Origin: Clostridium_AT radicumherbarum
GTDB lineage: Bacteria; Bacillota; Clostridia; Clostridiales; Clostridiaceae
DNA length: 64,000 bases
Assembly (NCBI RefSeq): GCF_045310525.1
Contig: NZ_JBJHZY010000002.1
Span: 783,817 to 847,816, forward strand
Direction of reading: 5' to 3'
Every line of letters begins with the position of its first letter. Position 1 is the first letter of the stretch. A program made the position numbers and the translations under genes. The notes beneath the pieces were generated by a model. The model saw only the letters and a list, made by a program, of their open reading frames with translations. It made no database searches and was not told the DNA's origin. Below, piece by piece: positions 53,639 to 63,052 of this stretch.

Positions 53639-54919
53639 TTATGCAGTTACTGATTCTTTTACTACTTTACCAATTGATGGTTTAAGCAGCTTATTTGAAA
53701 AATATATCATTGTAGATAACATTAACAATGAAGAAATAAGTATACATAGGTTTGGAGAAAGCTTATCAAAAAGAAACCCAAATACAAACCTTCCTAAGGG
53801 CACTGCAGCCATGCTTACAGTGTTTAAAAGTGTCCCTACTCTTCCCATCATTTCAATAGGAACTTCCTTTTGAAAAAGAGTTCCTAAACAAATATTAGAT
53901 ATAGTACTAAAAATGCCAATTATAAACACAATACAGAGCATAGCTATATATGGTACTATATTAGTATTAAAAAGCTTTACGAAAAATTGGGCTGGAACTA
54001 TAGAAAGTGTGCCTACAAAAACGCCTACTAGAAGAAAACTCCAAAAAGCCACCCGAGATATTTCGTATCTTTTAACTATTTTACTGCAAATAAAGGGTGA
54101 AAATAGCATAGAAACTACAAATATAGACTCTATCATTCCATATTGAAAATCTGTAACCTTTAAAACTTGTTTTGATATAAAGGCAAAGCCAACAGAAAAA
54201 ATTGGATCTGCTGCAAAGTTAGCAATAAGGGCAATTATCATAAGCATAATAATTAAATCTTTATGCTTAATAAAACTAAGGCCTTCAGAAAAATCCTCAG
54301 AAAACTTTTTAAAGCTAAGCTTTTGTATATTTCTATTTAATTTTGGTATTTTTATAAACACTTCACATATTGAAGAAGCAAAAAAACTTAGACAGTTTAT
54401 AATAAGAATTGGAAATAATCCATAAAGTCCAAATAAAACACCTGCTATTGCTGGAGATAATAGATTTCCTATACTGGAGAAAAAAGAATTAATACCATTA
54501 GCATCTACTAATTCCTCTCTATCAATTATAGCTGGAATTACAGTTGACACGGCAGGTTGAAATAAAACATTAATGATTGATAGTATTATTACTAGAGAAT
54601 ATACACTTCCTAAAGTCAACCCCCCATTAGCTATAAAGACAAATGCATATAAAGAAACAACTATACCTGCTGCTAAATCTAAGTATACAAGAATTCTTTT
54701 TCTATCGAACCAATCTACAAAAACACCTGCAATAGGTCCAAGTATTAGCTGCGGAATTATTGATATTACTAATGTAGCTGCAAATTTAATTCCAGATCCT
54801 GTTAGCCTTAATACATATAAAGATAATGCAAAGCTTTGTATGCCGCTTCCCAATAGTGAAGTTAGTTTTCCAGTCATGAGAAGAGACAAATCCTTTTTCT
54901 TTAATAATTTAATGTTCAT
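53639..54919 (-). CDS. MFS transporter (Tet/MefE-type efflux family)
   Basis: A 426-residue major facilitator with about 12 membrane segments. It has the DRKRIL-type loop 2-3 motif (WFDRKRILVYLD) and GPIAGVFVD, typical of MFS_3/enterobactin or macrolide-efflux-like exporters. The substrate is unknown. The start at 54919 follows GGGGTTAACAA, a somewhat weak ribosome site. It is monocistronic. Confidence 0.88.
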   Translation of the reverse strand: MNIKLLKKKDLSLLMTGKLTSLLGSGIQSFALSLYVLRLTGSGIKFAATLVISIIPQLILGPIAGVFVDWFDRKRILVYLDLAAGIVVSLYAFVFIANGGLTLGSVYSLVIILSIINVLFQPAVSTVIPAIIDREELVDANGINSFFSSIGNLLSPAIAGVLFGLYGLFPILIINCLSFFASSICEVFIKIPKLNRNIQKLSFKKFSEDFSEGLSFIKHKDLIIMLMIIALIANFAADPIFSVGFAFISKQVLKVTDFQYGMIESIFVVSMLFSPFICSKIVKRYEISRVAFWSFLLVGVFVGTLSIVPAQFFVKLFNTNIVPYIAMLCIVFIIGIFSTISNICLGTLFQKEVPIEMMGRVGTLLNTVSMAAVPLGRFVFGFLFDKLSPNLCILISSLLMLSTMIYFSNKLLKPSIGKVVKESVTA

Positions 54920-55199
54920 TTGTTAACCCCCCACCCCAAGTATCATAGTTTATATAATATCATAAAATTATTTATTTTTGTATAAAAATAATAAAATAAA
55001 TAATTTTTTACAATTTTGTATTTAAAAACTCAAGTCAATACAAAATATTTGAGAATTAGACAACATGTTTCATTTTATACTATCTTAATTTAAGCCTAAA
55101 TTCCACTTACAAACTGTGATTTTTTTAATCCAATTATTTTGAAAATAAGAGATTGTATAGTTTTAAAAATAGTATTAGAATCTATAAGAGGTGTTTTTT
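54920..55199. other. 280-bp AT-rich gap with divergent promoters only
   Basis: Between the MFS transporter and the radical SAM gene, transcribed away from each other. It should hold both promoters. No small gene, conserved RNA or strong hairpin was seen. Confidence 0.5.
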
Positions 55200-56108
55200 A
55201 TGCTTGAAGGATTAAGAAATTGTATGCTTTGTCCAAGAAATTGCTCAGTTGACAGAACATCTAATAAAGCAGGCTTTTGCAGGTCTGGTTCTAAGATTAC
55301 TTTAGCTAGAGTTTCACTGCATTATTGGGAAGAACCTTGTTTATCCGGTAAAAACGGCTCTGGTACTATATTTTTTTCTGGCTGCAATTTAAAATGTGTC
55401 TTTTGTCAGAACAATGCTATAAGTCATAAAGGAGTAGGAATGGAAATCTCCGTAGAACGGCTTTCTGAAATTTTTTTAGAGCAGCAGTCAAAAGGTGCTC
55501 ATAATATAAATCTAGTGACACCCACTCATTTTGTGCCCCAGATAATATACGCAATTGAAATCGCAAGAAATAAAGGTCTTAAGCTTCCAATAGTTTATAA
55601 CAGCAGTGGCTATGAAAATATTGAAACTATAAAAGCTTTAAAAGGATATATAGATATTTATCTTCCTGATTTTAAATATTTTGACGATAAATATTCAATT
55701 AAATACTCCAATGCTCCTAATTATTTTTCTATAGCCTCAAAGGCAATAGAAGAAATGTATAACCAAGTTGGTAGTGCTTCCTTCGATTCTGAAGGAATGA
55801 TGAAAAAAGGTGTTATTATTAGGCATTTAATGCTGCCAGGACTCTTGTTTGATTCAAAAAAAATAATTGACTACATATATAATGCCTTTACTGATAATGT
55901 ATATATAAGCCTTATGAATCAATATACCCCTGTAAATAATTTGGAAAAATACCCTGAAATAAATAAGCCCTTAAACCCAAAACATTACGAAAGCCTTATT
56001 GATTATTGTCTATCATTAGGTATAAAAAATGCATTTATTCAAGAAGAAGGTACAGTTTCTGATAGTTTTATACCTGAATTCGACTTAAGAGGTGTAAGGA
56101 AGCTTTAA
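55200..56108 (+). CDS. Radical SAM protein, PflA/PflX-like (COG1313)
   Basis: About 302 residues from the ATG at 55200, after AAGAGGTG. The cluster motif is CNLKCVFC, preceded by a second cysteine-rich N-terminal block CMLCPRNCSVDRT...GFC. That extra block is typical of the uncharacterised COG1313 proteins. They resemble pyruvate formate-lyase activases but no glycyl radical enzyme is nearby. The substrate is unknown. Confidence 0.88.
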   Translation: MLEGLRNCMLCPRNCSVDRTSNKAGFCRSGSKITLARVSLHYWEEPCLSGKNGSGTIFFSGCNLKCVFCQNNAISHKGVGMEISVERLSEIFLEQQSKGAHNINLVTPTHFVPQIIYAIEIARNKGLKLPIVYNSSGYENIETIKALKGYIDIYLPDFKYFDDKYSIKYSNAPNYFSIASKAIEEMYNQVGSASFDSEGMMKKGVIIRHLMLPGLLFDSKKIIDYIYNAFTDNVYISLMNQYTPVNNLEKYPEINKPLNPKHYESLIDYCLSLGIKNAFIQEEGTVSDSFIPEFDLRGVRKL

Positions 56109-56109
56109 A

Positions 56110-56138
56110 TGTGGCAAAGGGATGTTTTTCGCGGCACA
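56110..56138. repeat. Palindrome between convergent genes (element D)
   Basis: TGTGGC and GCGGCACA pair around AAAGGGATGTTTTTC. The sequence is very close to element C (53585), differing mainly in stem bases. A separate conventional terminator follows at 56170. Confidence 0.55.
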
Positions 56139-56169
56139 TTGGTGTTGTATCTAATTACCAGCACTGACA

Positions 56170-56197
56170 AAAAGGGAGGTTTAAAAACCTCCCTTTG
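56170..56197. terminator. Bidirectional terminator
   Basis: AAAGGGAGGTTT pairs with AAACCTCCCTTT around a 2-4 base loop, between the radical SAM gene and the H-NOX receptor gene. Confidence 0.85.
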
Positions 56198-56229
56198 TTA
56201 TCTGCTATATAATAAATAAATGGGCCTAA

Positions 56230-58029
56230 CTAAATCTTGTATTTTGATAAGTCCCCTTTAAAGTTCTGAGTTATTTTCTTAAATTCATGAATATTGTCTA
56301 GAAGTTTTCTTATTTCATTAGTATAGTTAGAAACACTTGCACTAACTTCTTCAGAGGAAGCAGAATTTTCTTCAGCAATAGCTGCTAGTGATTCTAATGT
56401 TTCATAGATCGTTGCAATGGAGTCTGTTTCCTTTGTTAGTTCATTAATTGTAATAATAGTTGACTTAGCTACTGTATCAACTGAAGTAGTAGCTTCATAG
56501 CTAATATTTCTTACCTCCTGAAGGTTATCCGTTTCCTTTTGAAGCACATCATATTGAGTTTCTATTTTGTCAACTAATGTTTTAATTTCTTCAACAAATT
56601 GGGCAAGATTTGAATTAATTTCTTGAACTGCATCATTGGATTGTTCAGCTAATTTTCTTACTTCTTCAGCTACTACTGAAAAGCCTCTGCCTGCCTCACC
56701 AGCTCTTGCTGCTTCAATAGAAGCATTTAATGCCAATAAATTTGTCTGTTCAGAAATTCCTGAAACAATTGATACAATGCTTGTTATATCTTTTGCTTTG
56801 CTTTCAAGATTGATGCCCTTGTCCTTAACTTCTTGGAACATTTCAAGACTATTTAATATGTTTTTACTAGTTCCTTCTACATTTTTATAGCTATTATTTA
56901 TTTTATCAATTGCTTTTTCAAGTTCCACCTTATTAATATTTTCATTGTTAACTATTCCTCTTAAAGCTTGTATATTATCATTTAAAATTGAAACAGCCTT
57001 TTCTGTATTTTCTGCTTGACTAACTGAACTATCCGCAACTTGTTCAACCACTCCTGTAATTTCTTCAGAAGTCTGATTCATTGAAGTAGTTATTATATTA
57101 ATCTTATCAGCAAAGGTATTCATTTCGTCAGTAATACCCTTAAAGCCAACAAAGTCAGCTCTAACAGCTTTTTTATGCTTTGAAAGCTCCATTATTAAAT
57201 TTTCAAAAAAGTCCCCTGTTTCTATCTCCATATCTTCTACAAAATCACTATTATTAAGCTTTAGTATGCTTTCTTCCAATAGCTTCTTTGGTCTTATTAA
57301 GGCAGAGGTTGCTATAAATGAAGCTGCTGTTGGTATTAAGGCTCCTAATAATGCTTTTAATATATTACTTGTCCCCATAAGCGGAATAAGTCCTGCTGCT
57401 GAAAAAACAAAAGTAAATAATGCAACCTTAGCACCAAGGCTTCTTATAAAACCTAAGGATAAAATTTTACTAAACTTATATTTTTTCTTATATAATATAC
57501 TTTTTTCAAAGGTTAATTTAACCTTTAAGGAATTACTGCTTCTTTCTATTTCGTCTATGCCAACTTTTTCTCCAAAGGTTTCAATGGCTCCATCCAACAT
57601 TCCTAAAAAATAATCAAACATACCACGTTTTGATTCATAACTAAATATAGCCTCATTATTAGAAATTGGTTCAATTACCACATGAGGTGGTGCAGCATCA
57701 GGAAATCTTTTAACCATGACTACATGTACATCATACATTGATTTCAAAAAAGAGTATAAATTTTCATGTTCAAAGAAAGCTGGAAAGTCCTCAGCAAAGG
57801 ATTTTAAATTAAATCTTCCGATGCTCCTCCACAAGTCTTTAATATCTAAGTTCTGGCTCTTTGCAATAGCAGAAATAGCCTGTTTGATCTTATCATCATC
57901 AACATTTTCCGCAGGTGAAAAAATTTTACCGCTGCTCCATCCGCCAGCTTCCATTGCCCTATCAACAACTGAGTCTCCATATAATTTTCTACTTGTTTTC
58001 ATCCAGGTTGCAACAACAGTTCCTTTCAT
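56230..58029 (-). CDS. H-NOX (heme NO/O2-binding) methyl-accepting chemotaxis protein
   Basis: About 599 residues from the ATG at 58029, preceded by ACAGGAGG; the frame upstream is repeat sequence. Residues 1-190 are an H-NOX domain: MKGTVVATWMKTSRKLYGD, heme ligand His102 (YDVHVV), Pro115, and the Tyr131-Ser133-Arg135 heme-propionate motif (YESKR). Trp9, Asn74 and Tyr140, the distal-pocket residues of the O2-binding Thermoanaerobacter tengcongensis protein, are all present at the same numbers. Two membrane segments follow (about 190-250), then a methyl-accepting domain with SIEAARAGEAGRGFSVVAEEVRKLAEQS. It should steer cells by O2 or NO. It carries no HAMP domain that could be seen clearly. 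Confidence 0.95.
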   Translation of the reverse strand: MKGTVVATWMKTSRKLYGDSVVDRAMEAGGWSSGKIFSPAENVDDDKIKQAISAIAKSQNLDIKDLWRSIGRFNLKSFAEDFPAFFEHENLYSFLKSMYDVHVVMVKRFPDAAPPHVVIEPISNNEAIFSYESKRGMFDYFLGMLDGAIETFGEKVGIDEIERSSNSLKVKLTFEKSILYKKKYKFSKILSLGFIRSLGAKVALFTFVFSAAGLIPLMGTSNILKALLGALIPTAASFIATSALIRPKKLLEESILKLNNSDFVEDMEIETGDFFENLIMELSKHKKAVRADFVGFKGITDEMNTFADKINIITTSMNQTSEEITGVVEQVADSSVSQAENTEKAVSILNDNIQALRGIVNNENINKVELEKAIDKINNSYKNVEGTSKNILNSLEMFQEVKDKGINLESKAKDITSIVSIVSGISEQTNLLALNASIEAARAGEAGRGFSVVAEEVRKLAEQSNDAVQEINSNLAQFVEEIKTLVDKIETQYDVLQKETDNLQEVRNISYEATTSVDTVAKSTIITINELTKETDSIATIYETLESLAAIAEENSASSEEVSASVSNYTNEIRKLLDNIHEFKKITQNFKGDLSKYKI

Positions 58030-58035
58030 AAAACC

Positions 58036-58180
58036 CTCCTGTAATTCTCCGGGGTACTGAACAATTATTAATTGTTCAGGTCCTTTATTTCTCTGGAGCA
58101 CGTAATAATTATTAATTGTTACGCCTCCTGTATTCCTCTGGGGTACGCAATAATTATCGAATATTGCGCCCCCTGTATTA
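58036..58180 (-). repeat. Three tandem hairpin units, about 44-45 bp apart
   Basis: Palindromes lie at 58057-58079 (CTGAACAATT/AATTGTTCAG), 58101-58123 (CGTAATAATT/AATTGTTACG) and 58146-58168 (CGCAATA/TATTGCG). Between them are copies of the flank AATACAGGAGG and TACCCCAGAGG read on the minus strand. The stems differ between units but remain paired, so changes on one arm are matched on the other. The last flank gives the Shine-Dalgarno of the H-NOX receptor. Confidence 0.85.
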
Positions 58181-58384
58181 TTGTTAAATTGTCATTATTG
58201 GTAATATAATCTATTATACAGTAATAATGACTTTTTGTTAATGTTTTCTACAAATTATGACTAATTAATTTATAATAAGTTCCTGTCTCCCTAATTACTT
58301 ATTTAAAATTAATTGTATTATATTCCATATTATATAATATAATAAGTACAAGGAACTTAATGATTAAGATCCAAGGGGGTTCAT

Positions 58385-60172
58385 ATGAAAAAATTATTAG
58401 CAGCATTATTATTAATTCTATCAGTTATTGTTTTTATTATATTTTTTCCTAGAAGTGTAGAAAATGCTATCATAATAGGTACATCTGATCAAAATGTAAC
58501 TATGCTTATAGATGGTAAAACAAAAATCTTTAAGTCCTCAGTGACTTATCCAAAACTTACTGTTGTAAATTTTAAATATAATTTGATTAAGGTCTACGGC
58601 TTTAAAGTACAGAATCCAATCCTTGATAGAGTTATGCTTAAGTCCAGTTATTTTTATGATTTAGAAACCTTAGGTAAAACTGACTTAGCTTCAAAAGCCT
58701 ACTTTTATTCAGTTGACAAAGATAATAATATTAAAAGTACTAGCAGCAAAGAGGTTATTGTAGGTAAAAGTAATGTAAAATGTTATAAAAATAATAAAGG
58801 TGATCTTAAAACGTTTATAGTTTTTCCTATTGATTACACTTCAATGAGAGTAGGTTTATCAACAACTAACTTTACATCAGTATTTCATAGCCAAATTCAA
58901 ATAAAGACTTCAGCCGAAGCAAAGCTATATAGTAAAAGAGATAAATTATCCATAGATTTGCCAAAAAATAGCATTATTACTATAACTAGCGATGGTGATA
59001 GTCTATATTTGCTTTTAGATAATAAAAAAACTACTTTTAAAAATAGAATTTATATTAGCGGTAAGGCACTAACTATATTAAGTATTAGAAGAGGTTCAAA
59101 TACCTTCAATCCAACTTACAGCGGTATATTAGAATTTAATAATTTAGATAGCGGAATGACTGTAATTAATGAAGTAGCCTTAGATGAGTACCTAAAAAAG
59201 GTAGTGCCCTCTGAAATGCCTTTATCAGGAGGTATAGAAGCACTTAAATGTCAAGCTATTGCTGCCAGAACCTATGCCATATCTGATATGATAAATAATA
59301 GATTTGCTGATAAGGGCTTTTATGTGGATGACAGCACCAGAAGCCAGGTATATAATAATTATCCTATGCAGGCTTTAAGTTCTGAGGCTGTTGATGAAAC
59401 AATGGGAATGATTATGACCTATGAAGGTGCTCCTATCGATGCAAAATATTACTCTACCTCCTCTGGTACAGGTGAAGATTACAAGGACATATGGTTTAAA
59501 AGTGACGGCAGTTCAGAAAATCGACCTTACCTTATTGTCAATAATTATTTAAATCCTAAAAAAGAGCTTCCTAAAACTGAAGCCGCCTGGCTAAATTTTT
59601 ATAAAGACACTACTATAAAAGCAATAGATAGTGATTATCCTTATTTTAGATGGAGAATCGAATATTCAGATACTGGTATAACCAATATGCTCAATAAGAC
59701 CTTAAAAAGCTTAGTAGAAGGAAATTCCAGCAAAGACTATGTTGAAATTTATGAAGACTCTAAAGTAGTTACAAAGCTGCCTCAATTAGATAAGCTTCAA
59801 GATATTAGAATCTTAAAAAGAGGTGCAGGTGGTATTGCCATTGAAGTATCCTACATTTTCTCAAATGCAACGGTGAATGTAAGAGGAGACTCATATATTA
59901 GAAGTTCAATTAAGTGTAACAAGGATTATACAAATGAAGAAACTAAGGTGATAAGACTTAAAGGTGATCCCTTAACTAACTTTGCTTCCCTGCCATCTTC
60001 CTTTTTTTCAGTGGAGAAAAAGGATGGAAAGTTCACTATTTATGGCGGAGGCTTCGGACATGGGGCTGGCATGAGCCAATTTGGTGCAATAGAACTTTCT
60101 AAAAACGGTGCTAAATATGAAGATATATTAAATACTTTTTATAAAAATATAAAAATAGATAAAATATATTAA
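58385..60172 (+). CDS. SpoIID/LytB domain protein
   Basis: A 595-residue protein with an N-terminal membrane anchor or signal (LLAALLLILSVIVFIIF). The SpoIID domain occupies about residues 255-590. PSEMP contains the catalytic Glu of SpoIID-type glycan lyases, followed by LKCQAIAARTYAI and TSSGTGEDYKDIW, and finally GFGHGAGMSQFGAIELSKNGAKYEDIL. The N-terminal 240 residues are an extra domain not found in Bacillus SpoIID. The enzyme trims peptidoglycan in engulfment or in germination-like wall remodelling. The start follows AAGGGGG. Confidence 0.9.
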   Translation: MKKLLAALLLILSVIVFIIFFPRSVENAIIIGTSDQNVTMLIDGKTKIFKSSVTYPKLTVVNFKYNLIKVYGFKVQNPILDRVMLKSSYFYDLETLGKTDLASKAYFYSVDKDNNIKSTSSKEVIVGKSNVKCYKNNKGDLKTFIVFPIDYTSMRVGLSTTNFTSVFHSQIQIKTSAEAKLYSKRDKLSIDLPKNSIITITSDGDSLYLLLDNKKTTFKNRIYISGKALTILSIRRGSNTFNPTYSGILEFNNLDSGMTVINEVALDEYLKKVVPSEMPLSGGIEALKCQAIAARTYAISDMINNRFADKGFYVDDSTRSQVYNNYPMQALSSEAVDETMGMIMTYEGAPIDAKYYSTSSGTGEDYKDIWFKSDGSSENRPYLIVNNYLNPKKELPKTEAAWLNFYKDTTIKAIDSDYPYFRWRIEYSDTGITNMLNKTLKSLVEGNSSKDYVEIYEDSKVVTKLPQLDKLQDIRILKRGAGGIAIEVSYIFSNATVNVRGDSYIRSSIKCNKDYTNEETKVIRLKGDPLTNFASLPSSFFSVEKKDGKFTIYGGGFGHGAGMSQFGAIELSKNGAKYEDILNTFYKNIKIDKIY

Positions 60173-60173
60173 A

Positions 60174-60201
60174 AAAACAAGGGGGCTACCCCTTGTTTTA
60201 A
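60174..60201. terminator. Bidirectional terminator
   Basis: AAAACAAGGGG pairs with CCCCTTGTTTT around GCTA, and overlaps the stop of the HD-GYP gene. Confidence 0.9.
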
Positions 60202-61940
60202 TCATTTACAGCTCCTAATTCTCCTTCATTAAGCATATTAACAAATACATCAACTATTAATGGGTCAAATTGCTTTCCCTTATTTCTTATAAGTTCATCT
60301 ATTGCTTTTTCTTTTGACATTCCTTTTCTATATGGTCTATCAGCTATCATTGCATCAAAGGCATCAGCTACACAGATAATTCTAGCACCAAAGGGAATAT
60401 CATCCCCTTTTATTCCTTCTGGATATCCAGTTCCATCATATTTTTCATGGTGATACTTGATTATTTTTCTTTCTTCTTTTAAGCTTTCTATATCTTTAAG
60501 TGCATAATACCCCTTTACTGGGTGAGTTTTTATAACTTCATATTCATTGTTTGATAGACAGTCAGGTTTATTAAGTATTTCTTTTTCAATACCAATTTTG
60601 CCGATGTCGTGAAGTATTGCAGATACCTCAATACTTTCCATATCAAGATTAAAACCATATTCATTATTAAGTCTTTCCGCAATTTGCTCTGCGTAAAAAG
60701 TAACAGCCTTAGAATGACCAGCAGTATATTCATCTTTAATCTCTAAGAGATTAACCATGGTCCATATAATTTGAAGATACTGATCCTTTCTATCTTTTTC
60801 ATTTTTACTAATAGTGGCAAGCATAGTCTTTATTTCATCATTGGCTGCAACCAATTCTTCATTATAAGTTTGCAGTTCCTCTTCCCTTTGCTTTATCTTA
60901 TCCGCCATATTAGCAAAGCTCACTACAATGTCATTAATTTCTTCATGTGGATATAGATTAGTAACTTTAATATCATAGTCTCCAGTTGTTATTTTCTTTA
61001 AATGACCTTTAAATATATTTATATAGTTAGTAAAAATATTGGACATCTGCACTGAAAAGATTATGATAAAAGTCAGAACAAATAATGTGGTTAAGACTAG
61101 GAGAATAATTAACCCATTGATAAGCGCCTCATTGCTGAATATATTATGCTGAATCAAAACATACATTAAAGTAACAGGTTCTTTTATTATAGATCCTAAT
61201 ACATATTCTCCGGTTATTTTATCTTGATAAAACATTGGCTTTTTACTATTAATACCTTCATTCATTATTAATGAAGTCTTAATATTATCTTCCTTCGATA
61301 GAACATTGCCATCGTTACTTTGAAAAATAATATCTCCATTAGAATCCACAAGGTAATATACCAGGCCTACTAGATCCTTGTTTTCTATAATGCTTGGATT
61401 TATTATTAAAACTACCAAACCCATAATTTTATTATCTTTTATTATAGTGCTAACAATATTTAAGGTTACCTTTTTAGTTTTATAAGATATACCTGAAGGA
61501 GGAATAAAGGTTGTCCTTTCATTTTTTTTAACTGCCTCACTATAATAAGTTTTGCCGCTAAGATCAATTCCAAGAAAGTCCTCATAGTTATCAGAAGTCT
61601 GTGTTACAATGCCTTTATCATCTAATATTAAAATACCCTGAATATCCTTTGAACTATCAAAGGACTTCTGCAAAAAAAATGATTTTTCACTCTTTGAGCT
61701 ATCACTTGCCATGATATCAGCTAACGTACTAGAAGTATCTTTTAATCTTAAATTCTTCTCTGTAAGATTATTTATTAAAACTTTTGATAAATTATCCTCT
61801 TGCCAGCTCATTAGTAAAAATACCATGGTTATTACAAAGACACATAATATTAAAAAGTTTATTACTACAAAGAATACGCTGCCACCAAGCAAACTTAGGA
61901 AGGAAGCCCTTTTTATGCTTCTAGTTTTTTGAACTTTCAT
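60198..61940 (-). CDS. Membrane HD-GYP cyclic-di-GMP phosphodiesterase with extracellular sensor
   Basis: A 580-residue protein. Two membrane segments (about 25-45 and 275-300) flank an extracellular Cache-type sensor domain. A HAMP-like linker (about 300-350) and a coiled coil (EEELQTYNEELVAANDEIKTM) lead to the HD-GYP domain (about 385-560) with HDIGKIGI, THPVKGY, YHHEKYDGTGYPEGIKG and VADAFDAM. HD-GYP enzymes break down cyclic di-GMP. The gene overlaps the binding-protein gene upstream by 20 bp, so the two are translated together. Confidence 0.9.
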   Translation of the reverse strand: MKVQKTRSIKRASFLSLLGGSVFFVVINFLILCVFVITMVFLLMSWQEDNLSKVLINNLTEKNLRLKDTSSTLADIMASDSSKSEKSFFLQKSFDSSKDIQGILILDDKGIVTQTSDNYEDFLGIDLSGKTYYSEAVKKNERTTFIPPSGISYKTKKVTLNIVSTIIKDNKIMGLVVLIINPSIIENKDLVGLVYYLVDSNGDIIFQSNDGNVLSKEDNIKTSLIMNEGINSKKPMFYQDKITGEYVLGSIIKEPVTLMYVLIQHNIFSNEALINGLIILLVLTTLFVLTFIIIFSVQMSNIFTNYINIFKGHLKKITTGDYDIKVTNLYPHEEINDIVVSFANMADKIKQREEELQTYNEELVAANDEIKTMLATISKNEKDRKDQYLQIIWTMVNLLEIKDEYTAGHSKAVTFYAEQIAERLNNEYGFNLDMESIEVSAILHDIGKIGIEKEILNKPDCLSNNEYEVIKTHPVKGYYALKDIESLKEERKIIKYHHEKYDGTGYPEGIKGDDIPFGARIICVADAFDAMIADRPYRKGMSKEKAIDELIRNKGKQFDPLIVDVFVNMLNEGELGAVND

Positions 61941-63036
61941 AGCTGCTTCCTCCTATTTTTATAAATTGTGAATTCTTTACAGTAAATATGTACTCTTCAC
62001 CTTGTGCATCTCCGTAATTATTAAATTTAAATTTATTGTCTATGTTATCGAAGGTATGATTTTTATCAATGGCCTCTTTTAAAGTCAAGTGATACTTATA
62101 TTTATCCTCATAACCCTTTTTCAAAACCACAAATGCATTATATACTCCGTATGGTATTAAGCCATTATCCTTCTTATATTCTTCCAATTCCTTTGTAAAT
62201 TCACCGTATTTACCACTGCTTTCAGTTAAATTTGCAGGTGTTACAAATTTAAAGTTTTCAGCAGCTCTGCCGCCGTAAAATATTAAATTTTTATCTCCAC
62301 TCCAATTTAATCCGAAAATATTATTTGTTATTCCTGCTTGGCTTAATTTTTGAAGAACAATTGCAGTATCTCTAGCAGAAGCCAATATCAAAACGGTCTT
62401 GCTCTTAAAGATATCAATATTGCTAGGTTTATAATATAAGGAAGAACTGCCGAAACTTTCTTCAAAAGAAACCTTCCCTTTTAATTGCTTAATATTATTA
62501 ACTATAGAATCCTTATATAGTTTATTTGCATCACTATATATAACTGCAAAGTCTGTATTAATTTTATTATTGTTTAAATAGTCAAATAAAGTCCTTACCT
62601 CATTTGAATCATCTGGAAGAATTCTATAAATATAATCATCTTCATTATTAAAGACAGAAGATGTGGCACCTACAGACAGGCAGACAATTTTGTATTTATC
62701 TAAATAAGGCTTAAGTTTTACTATTTCATCACTTGTGGCAGTAGTTATAATTGCTTCTATCTTATTTTTTATCAAATACTGTATTGTTACTTCTGGATTA
62801 GTAAAATCGTCATTTTTAACAACAAGCTGAATACTCTTTCCTCTAATTCCTTGGCCATCATTTATATCCTTTTCAGAAATCCTAGCAGCAATAACTGAAT
62901 TAGTAACAAAATCATATCTTTCTTCCTCAAATTTTCCAAGAAGAGCGACTTTAATAGGAGTTTTTAAATTAATGTAAAATAAACCCACAGAAAAGATTAT
63001 CAAAATAAGGAGAAGGACTATATATAACTTTTTCAT
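61921..63036 (-). CDS. Periplasmic-binding-protein-like receptor (LivJ/type 1 PBP fold), membrane anchored
   Basis: A 371-residue protein with one N-terminal hydrophobic anchor and no lipobox. The rest matches the LivJ/type 1 binding protein fold used for branched-chain amino acids and amides (VALLGKF..., ITTATSDEIVKLKPYLDKYKIVCLSVGAT, DDYIYRILPDDS). No ABC transporter genes accompany it; it overlaps the HD-GYP gene by 20 bp and lies 16 bp after an XRE regulator. It probably serves as the ligand sensor for the HD-GYP protein. The ligand is unknown. Confidence 0.8.
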   Translation of the reverse strand: MKKLYIVLLLILIIFSVGLFYINLKTPIKVALLGKFEEERYDFVTNSVIAARISEKDINDGQGIRGKSIQLVVKNDDFTNPEVTIQYLIKNKIEAIITTATSDEIVKLKPYLDKYKIVCLSVGATSSVFNNEDDYIYRILPDDSNEVRTLFDYLNNNKINTDFAVIYSDANKLYKDSIVNNIKQLKGKVSFEESFGSSSLYYKPSNIDIFKSKTVLILASARDTAIVLQKLSQAGITNNIFGLNWSGDKNLIFYGGRAAENFKFVTPANLTESSGKYGEFTKELEEYKKDNGLIPYGVYNAFVVLKKGYEDKYKYHLTLKEAIDKNHTFDNIDNKFKFNNYGDAQGEEYIFTVKNSQFIKIGGSSYESSKN

Positions 63037-63052
63037 ACCCTAACCTCAATTT

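Noticed and set aside
58030..58101. Longer start of the H-NOX receptor
   Set aside because: The extra 24 codons are hairpin-repeat sequence, while the ATG at 58029 follows AGGAGG and begins the conserved H-NOX N-terminus MKGT.
58057..58168. CRISPR array
   Set aside because: The repeats are palindromic with differing stems, and the intervals are similar to one another; no cas genes are near.
61711..61932. Plus-strand frame of 73 codons
   Set aside because: Antisense to the start of the HD-GYP gene.
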